A DNA stretch of 64,000 nucleotides, from assembly GCA_944319735.1 (NCBI GenBank), contig CALUEU010000003.1:186001-250000 (forward strand), in the 5' to 3' direction. The notes under the pieces were generated by a model. That model was not told the DNA's origin. It saw only the letters and a list, made by a program, of their open reading frames with translations, and ran no database searches. A program made the translations under genes and the position numbers. Shown one piece after another: positions 34,810-44,596 of the stretch. The stretch's first letter is position 1. Each line of letters opens with the position of its first letter. Source of the DNA: an uncultured Methanomassiliicoccus sp. (GTDB lineage: Archaea; Thermoplasmatota; Thermoplasmata; Methanomassiliicoccales; Methanomassiliicoccaceae).

Positions 34810-37800
34810 ATGAATAAAAAGAGCAAATTGATACTGGCATCCGCTGTATTTATTGCGGCATTAATGCTGCTTGTACCTTTGTCTCAGGCAAACGTGCCTG
34901 GGGGGGGGGGTACAGGAAAATCACAACTCCGATCCAATTGTTTTGAGTGAATCAACAACTGAGCAAACTTTTGATTACTATGTTTCTTCTACTAATGGTG
35001 ATGATGCCAATAATGGACAATCATCAGATGTGGCGTTTAAAACTATACAAAAAGCTATTGAAGCAGCGGCTGCAAACACTACAGATGGTGTAAAGCAAAT
35101 TTCTGTTGCTGCAGGTGAGTACAAAGAAGATTTGACAATAAATAACTCAATTACTATTATTGGTGAATCTGGTGCTCTTGATAATTTAACTACAAAAATA
35201 GCTGGTGCTGATTCTAGTAAGTCAAACACGATCTCTATTACCAACACATCTGGTGCTGATATTTCTATAACTCTTAAAGATCTCAGCATAACCCATACAG
35301 ATGCTAAAGCTTGGAATGTAGAAGATAGAGCAGTAAATAATGATGCAGCTGTTTCTTTAGAACCTTCAGCTCACAATATAAATTTATCAGTTACTAATTG
35401 TTCTATATCCAGCACTGGTGTAAGTAACCGTGCTACAGCTTTAAACATCTTCACTGATAGCAATGTTAACATATCCAATTCTAAAATCTTTGCAGAGTAT
35501 TATGGCATTCATGTAGATCTGCATCCAACTGTAGCAATTGGATCAGACATTACTGCTGACATCCTTGACAGTTTCAGTTCTGGTGCCAATCCAACTTTAA
35601 CAATTACAAACAGTAGTGTTGATACATACACTGCCCTTACAAACGATAAATACCCAATTTATCTAAGAAGTGGAGCTAATTATACAATAAATATTAACAA
35701 CAATTCTAATGTGATTGGATGGTGTGCATTATACACTAAACCTGGTTTTATTGCATCTACCATTAATGTAGAAAATTCTAATCTTATTGGGATGAATAAT
35801 TACGCGGGAACTTCTAATGATTTTGGTGTTGTAGTTATCGAGGATCCAAATAACTATTCTGATGCAAGTAATTATTCATCTAGGAATGGTAAGAATAATG
35901 AAATAAACATCAAATCAGGCAGCACAATTTCTAATTATTTACCCAATGTCAGTAATTATTATAAAAATCAAGAATATCCGATAGTATTTAATTCATATTC
36001 TCAATATGTTAGTAATCAAAACAGCCTTTGCAACATCACAAAAAATACAAGTGTTGTAAATATTGAAGATTCAACACTCGCTCTTGGAGACAATCTTACA
36101 AAGAATTTTATCAATCAAAATCAAAACAATACTAACAACTATGAAAATATTAAACTTACTGGCAATGTAGAGTTTGAATATGTAAATGGTGAAGACACTT
36201 CAAAAGCTCCTCTGATATATGGTATATTAGATGATAAGGAAGTTTTCAAAAATGCTTCATCAACAATTCAGTCAGCAATTGATCTGGCAGAGAATGGTGA
36301 TATCATCAGATTGCCTGCTGGTATATATACTGAAAATCTGACAATAAATAATAACATTACAATATCCGGAGTTGCTGAAAGTTCTGAGAGTTATTCAACT
36401 CAAATAGTTGGAAAGATTTCAGTGACTGCCATTGGTGCGGTGACTCTTGAAAATTTAAATCTAACATATGTAAGTACAACTAATGATCTTCAGGCCGTAG
36501 TTGAACTCAATGCTGCAGGAAATCTGACAATTCAAAATGCAATTATAACTCCTAATATACAAAGCAATGGAAATTACTGTTCTGGCGTATTAATATCTGA
36601 GGATAATTCGGGTGCAAAGCTAACAATCAATAACACAACCATTCACGCAGATGGAGATGGTGGACGTGGAGTGGCAATAAGATCACTTGGGTCTATAACA
36701 ACTATTTCTGATTCTACAATAACTGCAAATGGAGGAAAGTATGGATCTGCAATTCATATGAATACTCAGAATTCTGCAAATTCTGCCACACTAAACATCT
36801 CAAATTCAACGATTACCGCTCAAAAATATTATGGTATTTATTTACACATGGGAACTTTCACTATAAACATTACAGATAATTCAAAAGTCTCTGGATTTGC
36901 AGCATTATATCTTAAACCAGATTGTATAAATTCCACCGTGAATATATCCAAATCTGAACTTGTTGGAATTATGCAATATGGTGGAACCAGTAACAATTTT
37001 GGAACAATAGCCTTTGAAGGAGTTAACAACACTATTAATATCAAAGATAATTCTATTATAACCAATAAGTATATTTCAGGTGGAGAGTGTCGTGAATATC
37101 TGATCTTATACAGTAATTACCGTTCTAATGGGGCGGATCCAACTGCAAAAGATAACTCAGTCATTGCAGATTCTAGTGTAAAATTTATAAACACTAATAT
37201 TGAAAAATCTCCCGTTTGGATAAGTTATAATGGCAATTCGAATAGCATATCAGCTGATGATGCCCAGTTTTTATATGTTGCTGATGAGTCTTCAAAACCC
37301 GCTCCAATTGTATTGAAAGATAAATCTGGACAGGTTAAAAATGCAGTATCAACATTCACCGATGCCCTATATTTACTAGATGATGAAGACATAATTGAAA
37401 TCGCTGCAAACACAGAATATGATTCTCTAGTTGTCCCAGGTATTGGAATATCATTTTCAATTGTTGGTAACAATTCAACAATCAAGGGACTTTCATTAGC
37501 TGTTGCATCAGAAAAGACTGTAAATATTTCTATCTCTGAAGTCAATTTCACAGAAAAAGGTCTCTTCATATCAGGAGCAAACAATGTAACAATCACCAAT
37601 TGTACATTCACTGATATATCTTCAGGATTTGAAACAACCGATCTGGTAGGAATTTCTACAAATATGTATCACCCCACAGCAATTCATGTTCAGAATTCTT
37701 CAGGAAAAGTTCTGATTGAAGATACTACAATCAATGAAGTTGGTGGAGGAAAAGAAGTTAACAAAAAGTTCATGGGAATTTCTATAACTAATCTCAAAAA

Positions 37801-39607
37801 CAATACAAACACATCTTCAATTGAGATAAAAGACAATGATATACTCAATGTAGATCACAACGCAGTGTACATCTTTGGTAAATATTCTACCATCTCAATA
37901 ACAGATGGAAATAAAATCTCTGAATGGGACAAAAACAATGACAGTATTGACACTGTCCAAGATAAAAATTTTGCAGGTGGACGCGCTGTCAGACTTGATG
38001 TGACATGTGAAAACATCATCATCTTAGATAATTCATTTATTAAAAATTATTTAAAAACATCAGATCAAGATGCTGTAATATTCGGATCTGATTTAGGTGA
38101 TTCAACTGCAGAATCCAACATTGGCTATGATGACGGAAACATTCTGAAAACTAATGCAAATGCAGAATTTAAAAACAATATTTTAGTTCTATCTGGTATT
38201 GACACATATGATTATGCAAATCTCTTCATAATCGGATCAAATGAGAACAAGAAGATGGTTACTTTCAATCCCAACGGTGGATACTACTATACTTCTTCAG
38301 AACCAGGAGTATTGTGTTCCATAGTTGCTGCCAATGACACAGTTTCTAAACCAACTGACCCTTCAAGGTCCGGCTCATATTCATTCAATGGATGGTATGA
38401 TGCAGCAACAGGCGGAAACAAACTAACACTCCCGTTAAGCATAACTGCAGACACAACTCTCTACGCTAACTGGACATACACTGGAGGATCAGGAGTTCCT
38501 GTAACGCCGCCGACAGATCCTGAAGAACCTGTAGTCAAGGAAGAAGAAATTGAGAATGAAGACGGAACAATTTCTTCAATAACTGAAACAACAGTAACAA
38601 AAGAAAACGATGACGGTTCGAAAGAAACTATCGTAGAGAAAGAAGAAGTTGTTAAAGACAAAGACGGAAACGTTCAGTCAGTAATTGAAGAAAAGCAGAG
38701 TGAAGTTGTAAACAAAGACGGTTCAACAAACAAGACTTCTGAAAAAGTTGTTAAAGACAAAGATGGAAAAGTAATCGAAGAAAAGACTGAAATTGAAATT
38801 GAAGACAAGAACACAGGCGTTTCAACTTCAGTTGAAATCACAAAAGGCTCTGACGGAAAAGCAGCTTCAGAAATAACAACTCAGACTTCAGTCGAGACTA
38901 AAGACGGAAAGGCACAAGTCAGTTCAGAAGTTTTAAATGAAGCATTAAAGCAGGCAGAAGCAGCTAAGAAGGCAGCAGAAGAAAAAGGCGCAAAAGATGC
39001 AAAGCCTGTGATTGAGATCGAAGCAGAGAACTCAGAAGACTTCACAGAAACAGAAATTTCAACAGAAGACTTGTCAAAGCTTGCAGAAGCAGAAGTAGAT
39101 GTTAAGATCAAAACTGCAACAGGGGAAGTAAACATACCTCCTGAGGTCTCAAAGAACTTATCATCAAACGCAGATGAGAAAGTCTCATTGTCATTCGGAG
39201 AAGCTGACAAACAGAAATTAACAGAAGAGCAGAAGAAGACTGTAGGCGACGCACCTGTATTCGAGTTTAACTTAAAGTCGGGAGAAAAGGACATTCATGA
39301 CTTAGGAGGAACTGTAAAAGTAACAGTACCTTATGAACTCAAAGCAGGAGAAGATCCTAACAAAATCACAGTCTGGTATATTGATGAAGAAGGAAACCCT
39401 GTAGCAATGAATTCAGTGTATGACCCTGAAACGAAATCAATAACATTCGAGACATCACACTTCTCATACTACTTCATTGCAGAAGATACATCAATTCCGA
39501 ACGACAAGAAAGATGACAACAACACAATATATTACGCTGTTGCAGCAGTAATTGTCATTCTGATCATCATCGCTTTAGCATATTACTTCATGAAGAAGAA
39601 GCAGTGA
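34810..39607 (+). CDS. Large surface adhesin-like protein (beta-helix, Listeria-Bacteroides repeat), frameshifted at a poly-G tract
   Basis: The signal peptide MNKKSKLILASAVFIAALM...LSQA starts at ATG 34810 (GGTGA upstream). Eleven Gs at 34900-34910 put the rest one base out of frame; ten would restore a protein of about 1598 residues. The mature part contains three parallel beta-helix modules starting near 34973, 36232 and 37316; modules 1 and 2 share an ALYTKP/ALYLKP...GTSN motif and look like a duplication. A Listeria-Bacteroides repeat follows (VTFNPNGGYY...SFNGWYD...YANW, about 38256-38475). Then come charged Glu/Lys repeats and a C-terminal membrane anchor ending FMKKKQ. It probably mediates attachment at the cell surface. 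In the sequenced state it is off, or the tract is miscounted. Confidence 0.85.
34900..34910 (+). repeat. Poly-G tract (11 Gs) within adhesin gene
   Basis: This homopolymer lies four codons after the predicted signal-peptide cleavage site. With 11 Gs the frame runs into TGA about 13 codons later; with 10 or 7 it joins the long frame. Long G tracts are otherwise absent from this AT-rich gene. Confidence 0.9.
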
Positions 39608-39626
39608 TGATAACAAACAAAACAAA

Positions 39627-39651
39627 TTACTGAATGCGAAAGCGTCAGTAA
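39627..39651 (+). terminator. Adhesin 3' hairpin
   Basis: TTACTGA and GC pair with GC and TCAGTAA around the GAAA loop region, followed by a T-rich run. It is the same element as at 1848-1872 with a single base change, 20 bp after the stop codon. Confidence 0.7.
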
Positions 39652-39840
39652 ACTCCTTTTTATTTTTCTTCTTTAATTTAACATCAAATTCCATGATCCA
39701 AGAATAAGAGATTTGCAATAAACCTCAAAGAAAAAGAGAATATGTTAATTTTTTCGTAAAACACGTTTGTAACATAGATTAATATACAAAAAATTCCATT
39801 GTCTATCTGGTTAAAACGTAAAATACGTTTAAGTGATCAT

Positions 39841-41088
39841 ATGCTCATTAAATTTCATGTTACAAACTATCACTCCATCAAAGACGAGTGTATATTTTCT
39901 ATGGAGGCGTATACTAGAGATAGAAAGAATCTGAATGCAATATGCACTCCTGATAAAAACACTCCTCTTCTACTTTCAGCAGCAATATTCGGTCCAAATG
40001 CATCAGGAAAAACTACAATAATTTCATCGCTTAATTTTCTAAAAAATCTAGTGAAAACTTCTGGAAATTTTTCCATTAATTCAGATATTGAAGATCAGAG
40101 TTTTGCGTTTACAGACGAGAAATCTCCTACAGAAATCTCAATTGAGTTCTTAAATGATGGCCGTTATATTTATAGCATTTCTATATTTGATGGTAAGATC
40201 CACAAAGAATATCTTTGTTGCGACAACAAGCTGATATTCGATAGGGATGCAAACAACATTCAATTTGGGAGTGTAGCAAAAAAAGAAATAAACAAATTGG
40301 AGTTTGTGTGGTCATTAACTAATCCCAACTCTTTATTTCTTTCAAAATGTTCGCAATCCAATATAAATATAATAAAAAAAGCATATGAATGGATAAGTGA
40401 GAAGATAATATATGTAGATAATGAAAATAGATTAAATGTGGAATTATTATTGAAAACTCTTGAAACTCGTAAATCAGAAATAATAGATATGTTAACAGTT
40501 GCAGATCTAGGAATTTCAGACATAACTTTGCAGGAAACAGACATCCAAGCAAGATTAAATAGAGCGACCTCTGAAGTAACATATCAAAAACTAAAGTCTG
40601 ATCTTGGTTTACAAAAATATTCAATGGGACATGATCTAATATTAGATGATGAGAAAAAAACATATTATTTAGATATGAAATTGGAATCCAAGGGCACTGT
40701 TGCTATGATTGGACTTGCACCAGAATGGATATATGCACTTGAAACTGGAAGCCTCTTGGTCGTTGATGAATTCGAATCAAGTTTACATCCACTGCTAGTA
40801 GATCATCTTCTGAATTTAATCTCTGATCCAGTTACTAATCCCCGAGGTGCACAGATCATATTTACAACACATGATGCATTAATTCCGAAAAGAAATGATT
40901 TAAGACGTGATCAAATATGGTTTACGGCAAGAAATCCAAACGTCGGTAAAACTGTGCTTTATTCACTTTTAGACTATGACGTTAGATCTGATTTGGAATT
41001 CACGAATAATTACCTTAATGGCAGATTTGGTGCTATTCCTATGATCAAAAACAGAAGGAGATTGAATGACCAGAACAAGACATCCTAA
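39841..41088 (+). CDS. AAA-family ATPase of an AbiL/RloA-type defence pair
   Basis: This is a 415-residue SMC/OLD-like ATPase. The N-terminus FHVTNYHSIKDE is the usual first strand; Walker A GPNASGKTT lies near residue 58. The C-terminal half has the Walker B LLVVDEFESSLHP near 305, the switch His in IIFTTHDAL near 340 and an ABC-like region (KLESKGTVAMIGLA) in place of a canonical signature. Start ATG 39841 (MLIKFHV) is preferred over the TTG 14 codons earlier. The 3' end overlaps the RloB-like gene by 23 bases, so both proteins are made together. The pair matches AbiL/RloAB anti-phage systems: the ATPase senses, the TOPRIM-like partner acts. Confidence 0.85.
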   Translation: MLIKFHVTNYHSIKDECIFSMEAYTRDRKNLNAICTPDKNTPLLLSAAIFGPNASGKTTIISSLNFLKNLVKTSGNFSINSDIEDQSFAFTDEKSPTEISIEFLNDGRYIYSISIFDGKIHKEYLCCDNKLIFDRDANNIQFGSVAKKEINKLEFVWSLTNPNSLFLSKCSQSNINIIKKAYEWISEKIIYVDNENRLNVELLLKTLETRKSEIIDMLTVADLGISDITLQETDIQARLNRATSEVTYQKLKSDLGLQKYSMGHDLILDDEKKTYYLDMKLESKGTVAMIGLAPEWIYALETGSLLVVDEFESSLHPLLVDHLLNLISDPVTNPRGAQIIFTTHDALIPKRNDLRRDQIWFTARNPNVGKTVLYSLLDYDVRSDLEFTNNYLNGRFGAIPMIKNRRRLNDQNKTS

Positions 41089-41665
41089 TCGGATAAGAAC
41101 ATCTCTGTTTTACATTCTTACAGAGGGAGAAAAAACAGAACCTAATTATTTTCAATCTTCAATGTTCAGGAATGATAGAACTTTCCCTAAAATAAACCCT
41201 GGAAAGTGTCCGGGAAACGATGCTAATGGACTCAAACAATGGGCAGAAAGCATAATGAAAACAGATTTTGTCAAAGGTGACAGAATCTGGATAGTACTTG
41301 ACAAGGATGAAAACGATCTCCAGAAACTGCACAATCTAAAAGAATGGTGTGAAGAAAATGACGTTGGATTGGCCTTTTCTAATCCTTGTTTTGAATTATG
41401 GCTTTTGATACATTTTAATTATGTAGATTCTTCAATGAATAAAGAAGATCTTATTGCTAAACTTACTCAGAATCTTAGAGAACAATATGATAAAAGCAAA
41501 GATTATTCTCATATTTTTTCAGAAAAAATTGAAACTGCAGTTAGGAATGCTAGAACTTTAAGAGAACACAATGGACAGTCTGGAAAAAGATGTAACCAAA
41601 ACCCGTTTACTAATATCGATATGTTGATAGCAGATCTAATGAAGTTTTTAAAGGAATCTGTTTAA
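41066..41665 (+). CDS. RloB-like TOPRIM-fold effector of an AbiL-type defence pair
   Basis: This 199-residue RloB-family protein has the TOPRIM catalytic Glu20 in YILTEGEKTEPNYF and the DxD-type motif in IWIVLDKDENDL near residue 75. The motif FSNPCFELWLLIHF near 105 and the C-terminal NPFTNIDMLI are characteristic of RloB. It is encoded in overlap with the AAA ATPase. In known relatives this subunit is thought to be a nuclease causing abortive infection; here that is by analogy. Confidence 0.87.
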   Translation: MTRTRHPNRIRTSLFYILTEGEKTEPNYFQSSMFRNDRTFPKINPGKCPGNDANGLKQWAESIMKTDFVKGDRIWIVLDKDENDLQKLHNLKEWCEENDVGLAFSNPCFELWLLIHFNYVDSSMNKEDLIAKLTQNLREQYDKSKDYSHIFSEKIETAVRNARTLREHNGQSGKRCNQNPFTNIDMLIADLMKFLKESV

Positions 41666-41738
41666 TTTCATATTAATTTAATAAACACGGATCATCTAAT
41701 CATGCTATTTTAGATAATACCTGGTCTTCTATTACATG

Positions 41739-41757
41739 GTTCATTTTTACAATGAAC
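41739..41757. terminator. Hairpin downstream of the RloB-like gene
   Basis: GTTCATT-TTTAC-AATGAAC is a perfect seven-pair inverted repeat in the 296 bp gap between the defence pair and the UvrA2 gene. It may terminate the defence transcript. The rest of the gap is AT-rich with nothing recognisable. Confidence 0.35.
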
Positions 41758-41961
41758 AGAATACATGCTATTTAGTCATATATTGGAATTATATACACAG
41801 TTTTATGATGAATGCTGTGATGCATGTAAAAACTATAACAAACTCTCTGGAAACTTGTATGAATCATACGGTGAAAAACATTCAAAACTGTGAACCGCTT
41901 TACAGAAAATAAAACAGTAGTGCTACAGCTCATAATATGAATTGGGAAGAAGGTGAATTAC

Positions 41962-44475
41962 ATGGACAAAGAATCAGGTGCACCGAAGAAAATTCAAGTT
42001 CGAGGTGCCAAAGTACACAATCTGAAAAATATTGATGTGGATATTCCACTAAACAAGATTGTCGGAATAGCCGGAGTATCTGGTTCAGGAAAATCTTCCC
42101 TTGCCTTAGGTGTTTTATATGCTGAAGGTTCAAGACGTTATCTGGATGCACTGTCAACATACACAAGGAGGCGCATGACACAGGCAGCTAAGGCGCAGGT
42201 GGATGAAGTTCTGTACGTTCCCGCGGCTCTTGCCTTACATCAAAGGCCAGGCGTTCCTGGAATCCGTTCTACATTTGGTACTGGAACAGAGCTCTTGAAC
42301 AGCCTGCGTCTGATGTTCTCAAGGCTTGCGAATCATCGCTGTCCCAACGGACATTATCTGAAACCTACATTGGCTGTAGCGGCAGAGAAAGAAATAGTCT
42401 GTCCGGAATGCGGAGAAATTGTCCATGCACCAAGTGCAGAAGAACTTGCATTTAACAGTCAGGGAGCCTGTCTCAAATGCGGCGGAACGGGAGTTGTGCG
42501 GACGGTCGACAGATCAACTCTAGTACCTGATGAATCTCTCACAATTGACGAGGGGGCGGTCGCCCCATGGAATTCATTAATGTGGTCGCTGATGACCGAT
42601 GTCTGCAGAGAAATGGGTGTACGTACCGACATTCCGTTTCGTGAACTTACAGACAAAGAGAAAGAGATTGTATACAACGGCCCTGCTGAAAAGAAACATA
42701 TTTTTTATAAATCAAAAAATAGCAATAATTCTGGAGAACTTAATTTTACTTACTACAGTGCGACATATGCTGTGGAAAATGCCCTTTCAAAAGTGAAAGA
42801 TGACAAAGGTATGAAGCGTGTCGAAAAATTCCTGAAGGAAGAGATCTGTCCAGACTGTGACGGTACACGCTTGTCGGAAGTAGCAAGAGCACCAAAGCTT
42901 TGCGGCATCTCGCTTGATGCAGCCTGTAAAATGACCTTGACAGAGCTTGTGAAGTGGGTTAGTAATGTGTCAGATTTCCTGCCTGATGAAATGAAACCAA
43001 TGGCGGAAAGCATCTGCGACTCCTTTCAGAATGTGGCAAAACGGCTTATAGACTTGGGACTAGGCTATCTTACCCTTGACCGTGCAGCATCTACACTTTC
43101 CACTGGAGAGCGGCAACGTATGCAGCTTGCCCGTGCTGTCCGTAACAGGACAACTGGAGTTTTATATGTGCTGGATGAGCCATCTATCGGACTGCATCCT
43201 TCGAATATTGTCGGATTGAATGATGTTATGCACGATCTGGTTGCAGATGGAAATTCAGTTTTGTTGGTTGATCACGATATACAGATTCTGAAAGAATCAG
43301 ACTGGCTGGTTGAAATGGGGCCGCAGGCAGGCATAGACGGCGGAGAAGTAATCGCACAGGGAACGATTGAAGACATCAAGAACAATGATAACTCTCAAAT
43401 CGGTCCGTTTCTAGCAGGTAAAGCCGACGTATGTATCAGAAAACTGCCCAATTCAGATGAAATGTTTTCAGAAGGAAAAATTCACCTTTCTACAACACAG
43501 ATCCACACGGTAAAACCCTTGGAGGTTGATATACCAAAAGGGAGACTTACAGTGGTAACAGGCGTATCAGGATCTGGCAAGACAACAATGATTATAGACA
43601 GCCTTGTTCCAGGTTTGGAGGCAGCAATATCTGGAAAGAAGCTGCCAGGGCATGTTTTACATATTGAAGCAGATGGCATTGAACATGTAAAGTTAATCGA
43701 CGCTACGCCGATTGGAATCAATGTTCGTTCCACCGTCTCTACCTATGCTAACGTGCATGATGAGCTGCGTAAAGTCTATGCAAAAACATATGACGCCAAG
43801 CAAAAGGGATACAAAGCTGGGGATTTTTCCTACAACACCGGAAGTCTCCGCTGTCCTGTCTGCGACGGAACAGGCGTAATCAGTCTGGATGTGCAATTCT
43901 TGCCTGATGTGGATATCCCCTGCCCCGATTGTCTCGGTTCAAGATATTCAAAAGCAGCATATTGTGTAAAATATACTAACAAAGACGGAGTGACACATTC
44001 ACTGCCAGAGCTTATGGAAATGGATGTAAACACTGCACTGAACTTTTGTAAGGATATGAAAGTTATTCGTGAGAGATTGCAGGTACTTCAGAATCTTGGA
44101 CTGGGTTATCTGACACTGGGTGAAGAAACGCCAAACCTTTCAGGTGGAGAAGCACAGCGGCTGAAATTGGCAAGCGAAATGCGGAAAATGCAGTCTGACT
44201 CTATATTCATATTTGATGAACCAACCATTGGACTTCATCCACTGGATGTGCAGACATTGCTGAGTGTGTTTCAAACACTCATTGAAAATGGTGCAACGAT
44301 TATTGTGATTGAACATGATTTGGATGTGATCCGCAATGCTGACTATGTCATCGATATGGGACCGGATGGCGGCGAGGATGGAGGTCGCATTGTGGCAACT
44401 GGAACACCTCGTGAGATTGCAGATAACAAAGAGAGCAAAACAGGAAGATTTTTAGTAATGCAGCAGCAGATTTGA
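41962..44475 (+). CDS. uvrA: UvrA2-type excinuclease ATPase (lacks UvrB-binding domain)
   Basis: This is an 837-residue tandem ABC ATPase of the UvrA family. Half 1: Walker A AGVSGSGKSS near 38, signature STGERQRMQLARA near 375, LYVLDEPSIGLHP. Half 2: Walker A TGVSGSGKTT near 535, signature LSGGEAQRLKLASE near 730, IFIFDEPTIGLHP. Zinc CxxC pairs include CPNGH...CPECG (about 125-150) and CPVCDG/CPDCLG (about 635-660). Only ~90 residues separate Walker A and the first zinc module, so the UvrB-binding domain of true UvrA is missing. This is the class II form, linked to drug or DNA-damage tolerance. Start ATG 41962 has AAGGTGA six bases upstream. No uvrB/uvrC nearby; origin in gut bacteria is likely. 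Confidence 0.9.
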   Translation: MDKESGAPKKIQVRGAKVHNLKNIDVDIPLNKIVGIAGVSGSGKSSLALGVLYAEGSRRYLDALSTYTRRRMTQAAKAQVDEVLYVPAALALHQRPGVPGIRSTFGTGTELLNSLRLMFSRLANHRCPNGHYLKPTLAVAAEKEIVCPECGEIVHAPSAEELAFNSQGACLKCGGTGVVRTVDRSTLVPDESLTIDEGAVAPWNSLMWSLMTDVCREMGVRTDIPFRELTDKEKEIVYNGPAEKKHIFYKSKNSNNSGELNFTYYSATYAVENALSKVKDDKGMKRVEKFLKEEICPDCDGTRLSEVARAPKLCGISLDAACKMTLTELVKWVSNVSDFLPDEMKPMAESICDSFQNVAKRLIDLGLGYLTLDRAASTLSTGERQRMQLARAVRNRTTGVLYVLDEPSIGLHPSNIVGLNDVMHDLVADGNSVLLVDHDIQILKESDWLVEMGPQAGIDGGEVIAQGTIEDIKNNDNSQIGPFLAGKADVCIRKLPNSDEMFSEGKIHLSTTQIHTVKPLEVDIPKGRLTVVTGVSGSGKTTMIIDSLVPGLEAAISGKKLPGHVLHIEADGIEHVKLIDATPIGINVRSTVSTYANVHDELRKVYAKTYDAKQKGYKAGDFSYNTGSLRCPVCDGTGVISLDVQFLPDVDIPCPDCLGSRYSKAAYCVKYTNKDGVTHSLPELMEMDVNTALNFCKDMKVIRERLQVLQNLGLGYLTLGEETPNLSGGEAQRLKLASEMRKMQSDSIFIFDEPTIGLHPLDVQTLLSVFQTLIENGATIIVIEHDLDVIRNADYVIDMGPDGGEDGGRIVATGTPREIADNKESKTGRFLVMQQQI

Positions 44476-44596
44476 GATACTCACATGTCTCAAACCTGTG
44501 ATCTATGTTGATTAGCCTTGCACACAAGTAAAAGTTGCGAATTTACGGCATTCTCCTTATATCTGATAATCGCCCTCATAGATACTGAGGTATCAT

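Noticed and set aside
34871-34935. TTG start giving an N-terminus MYLCLRQTCLGGG for the adhesin
   Set aside because: It lacks a signal peptide; the ATG at 34810 in the neighbouring frame has a good ribosome site and a clear signal sequence, so a poly-G frameshift explains the data better.
38881-39294. 137-codon minus-strand frame within the adhesin
   Set aside because: Mirror image of the Glu/Lys/Ala-rich repeats; no independent coding signal.
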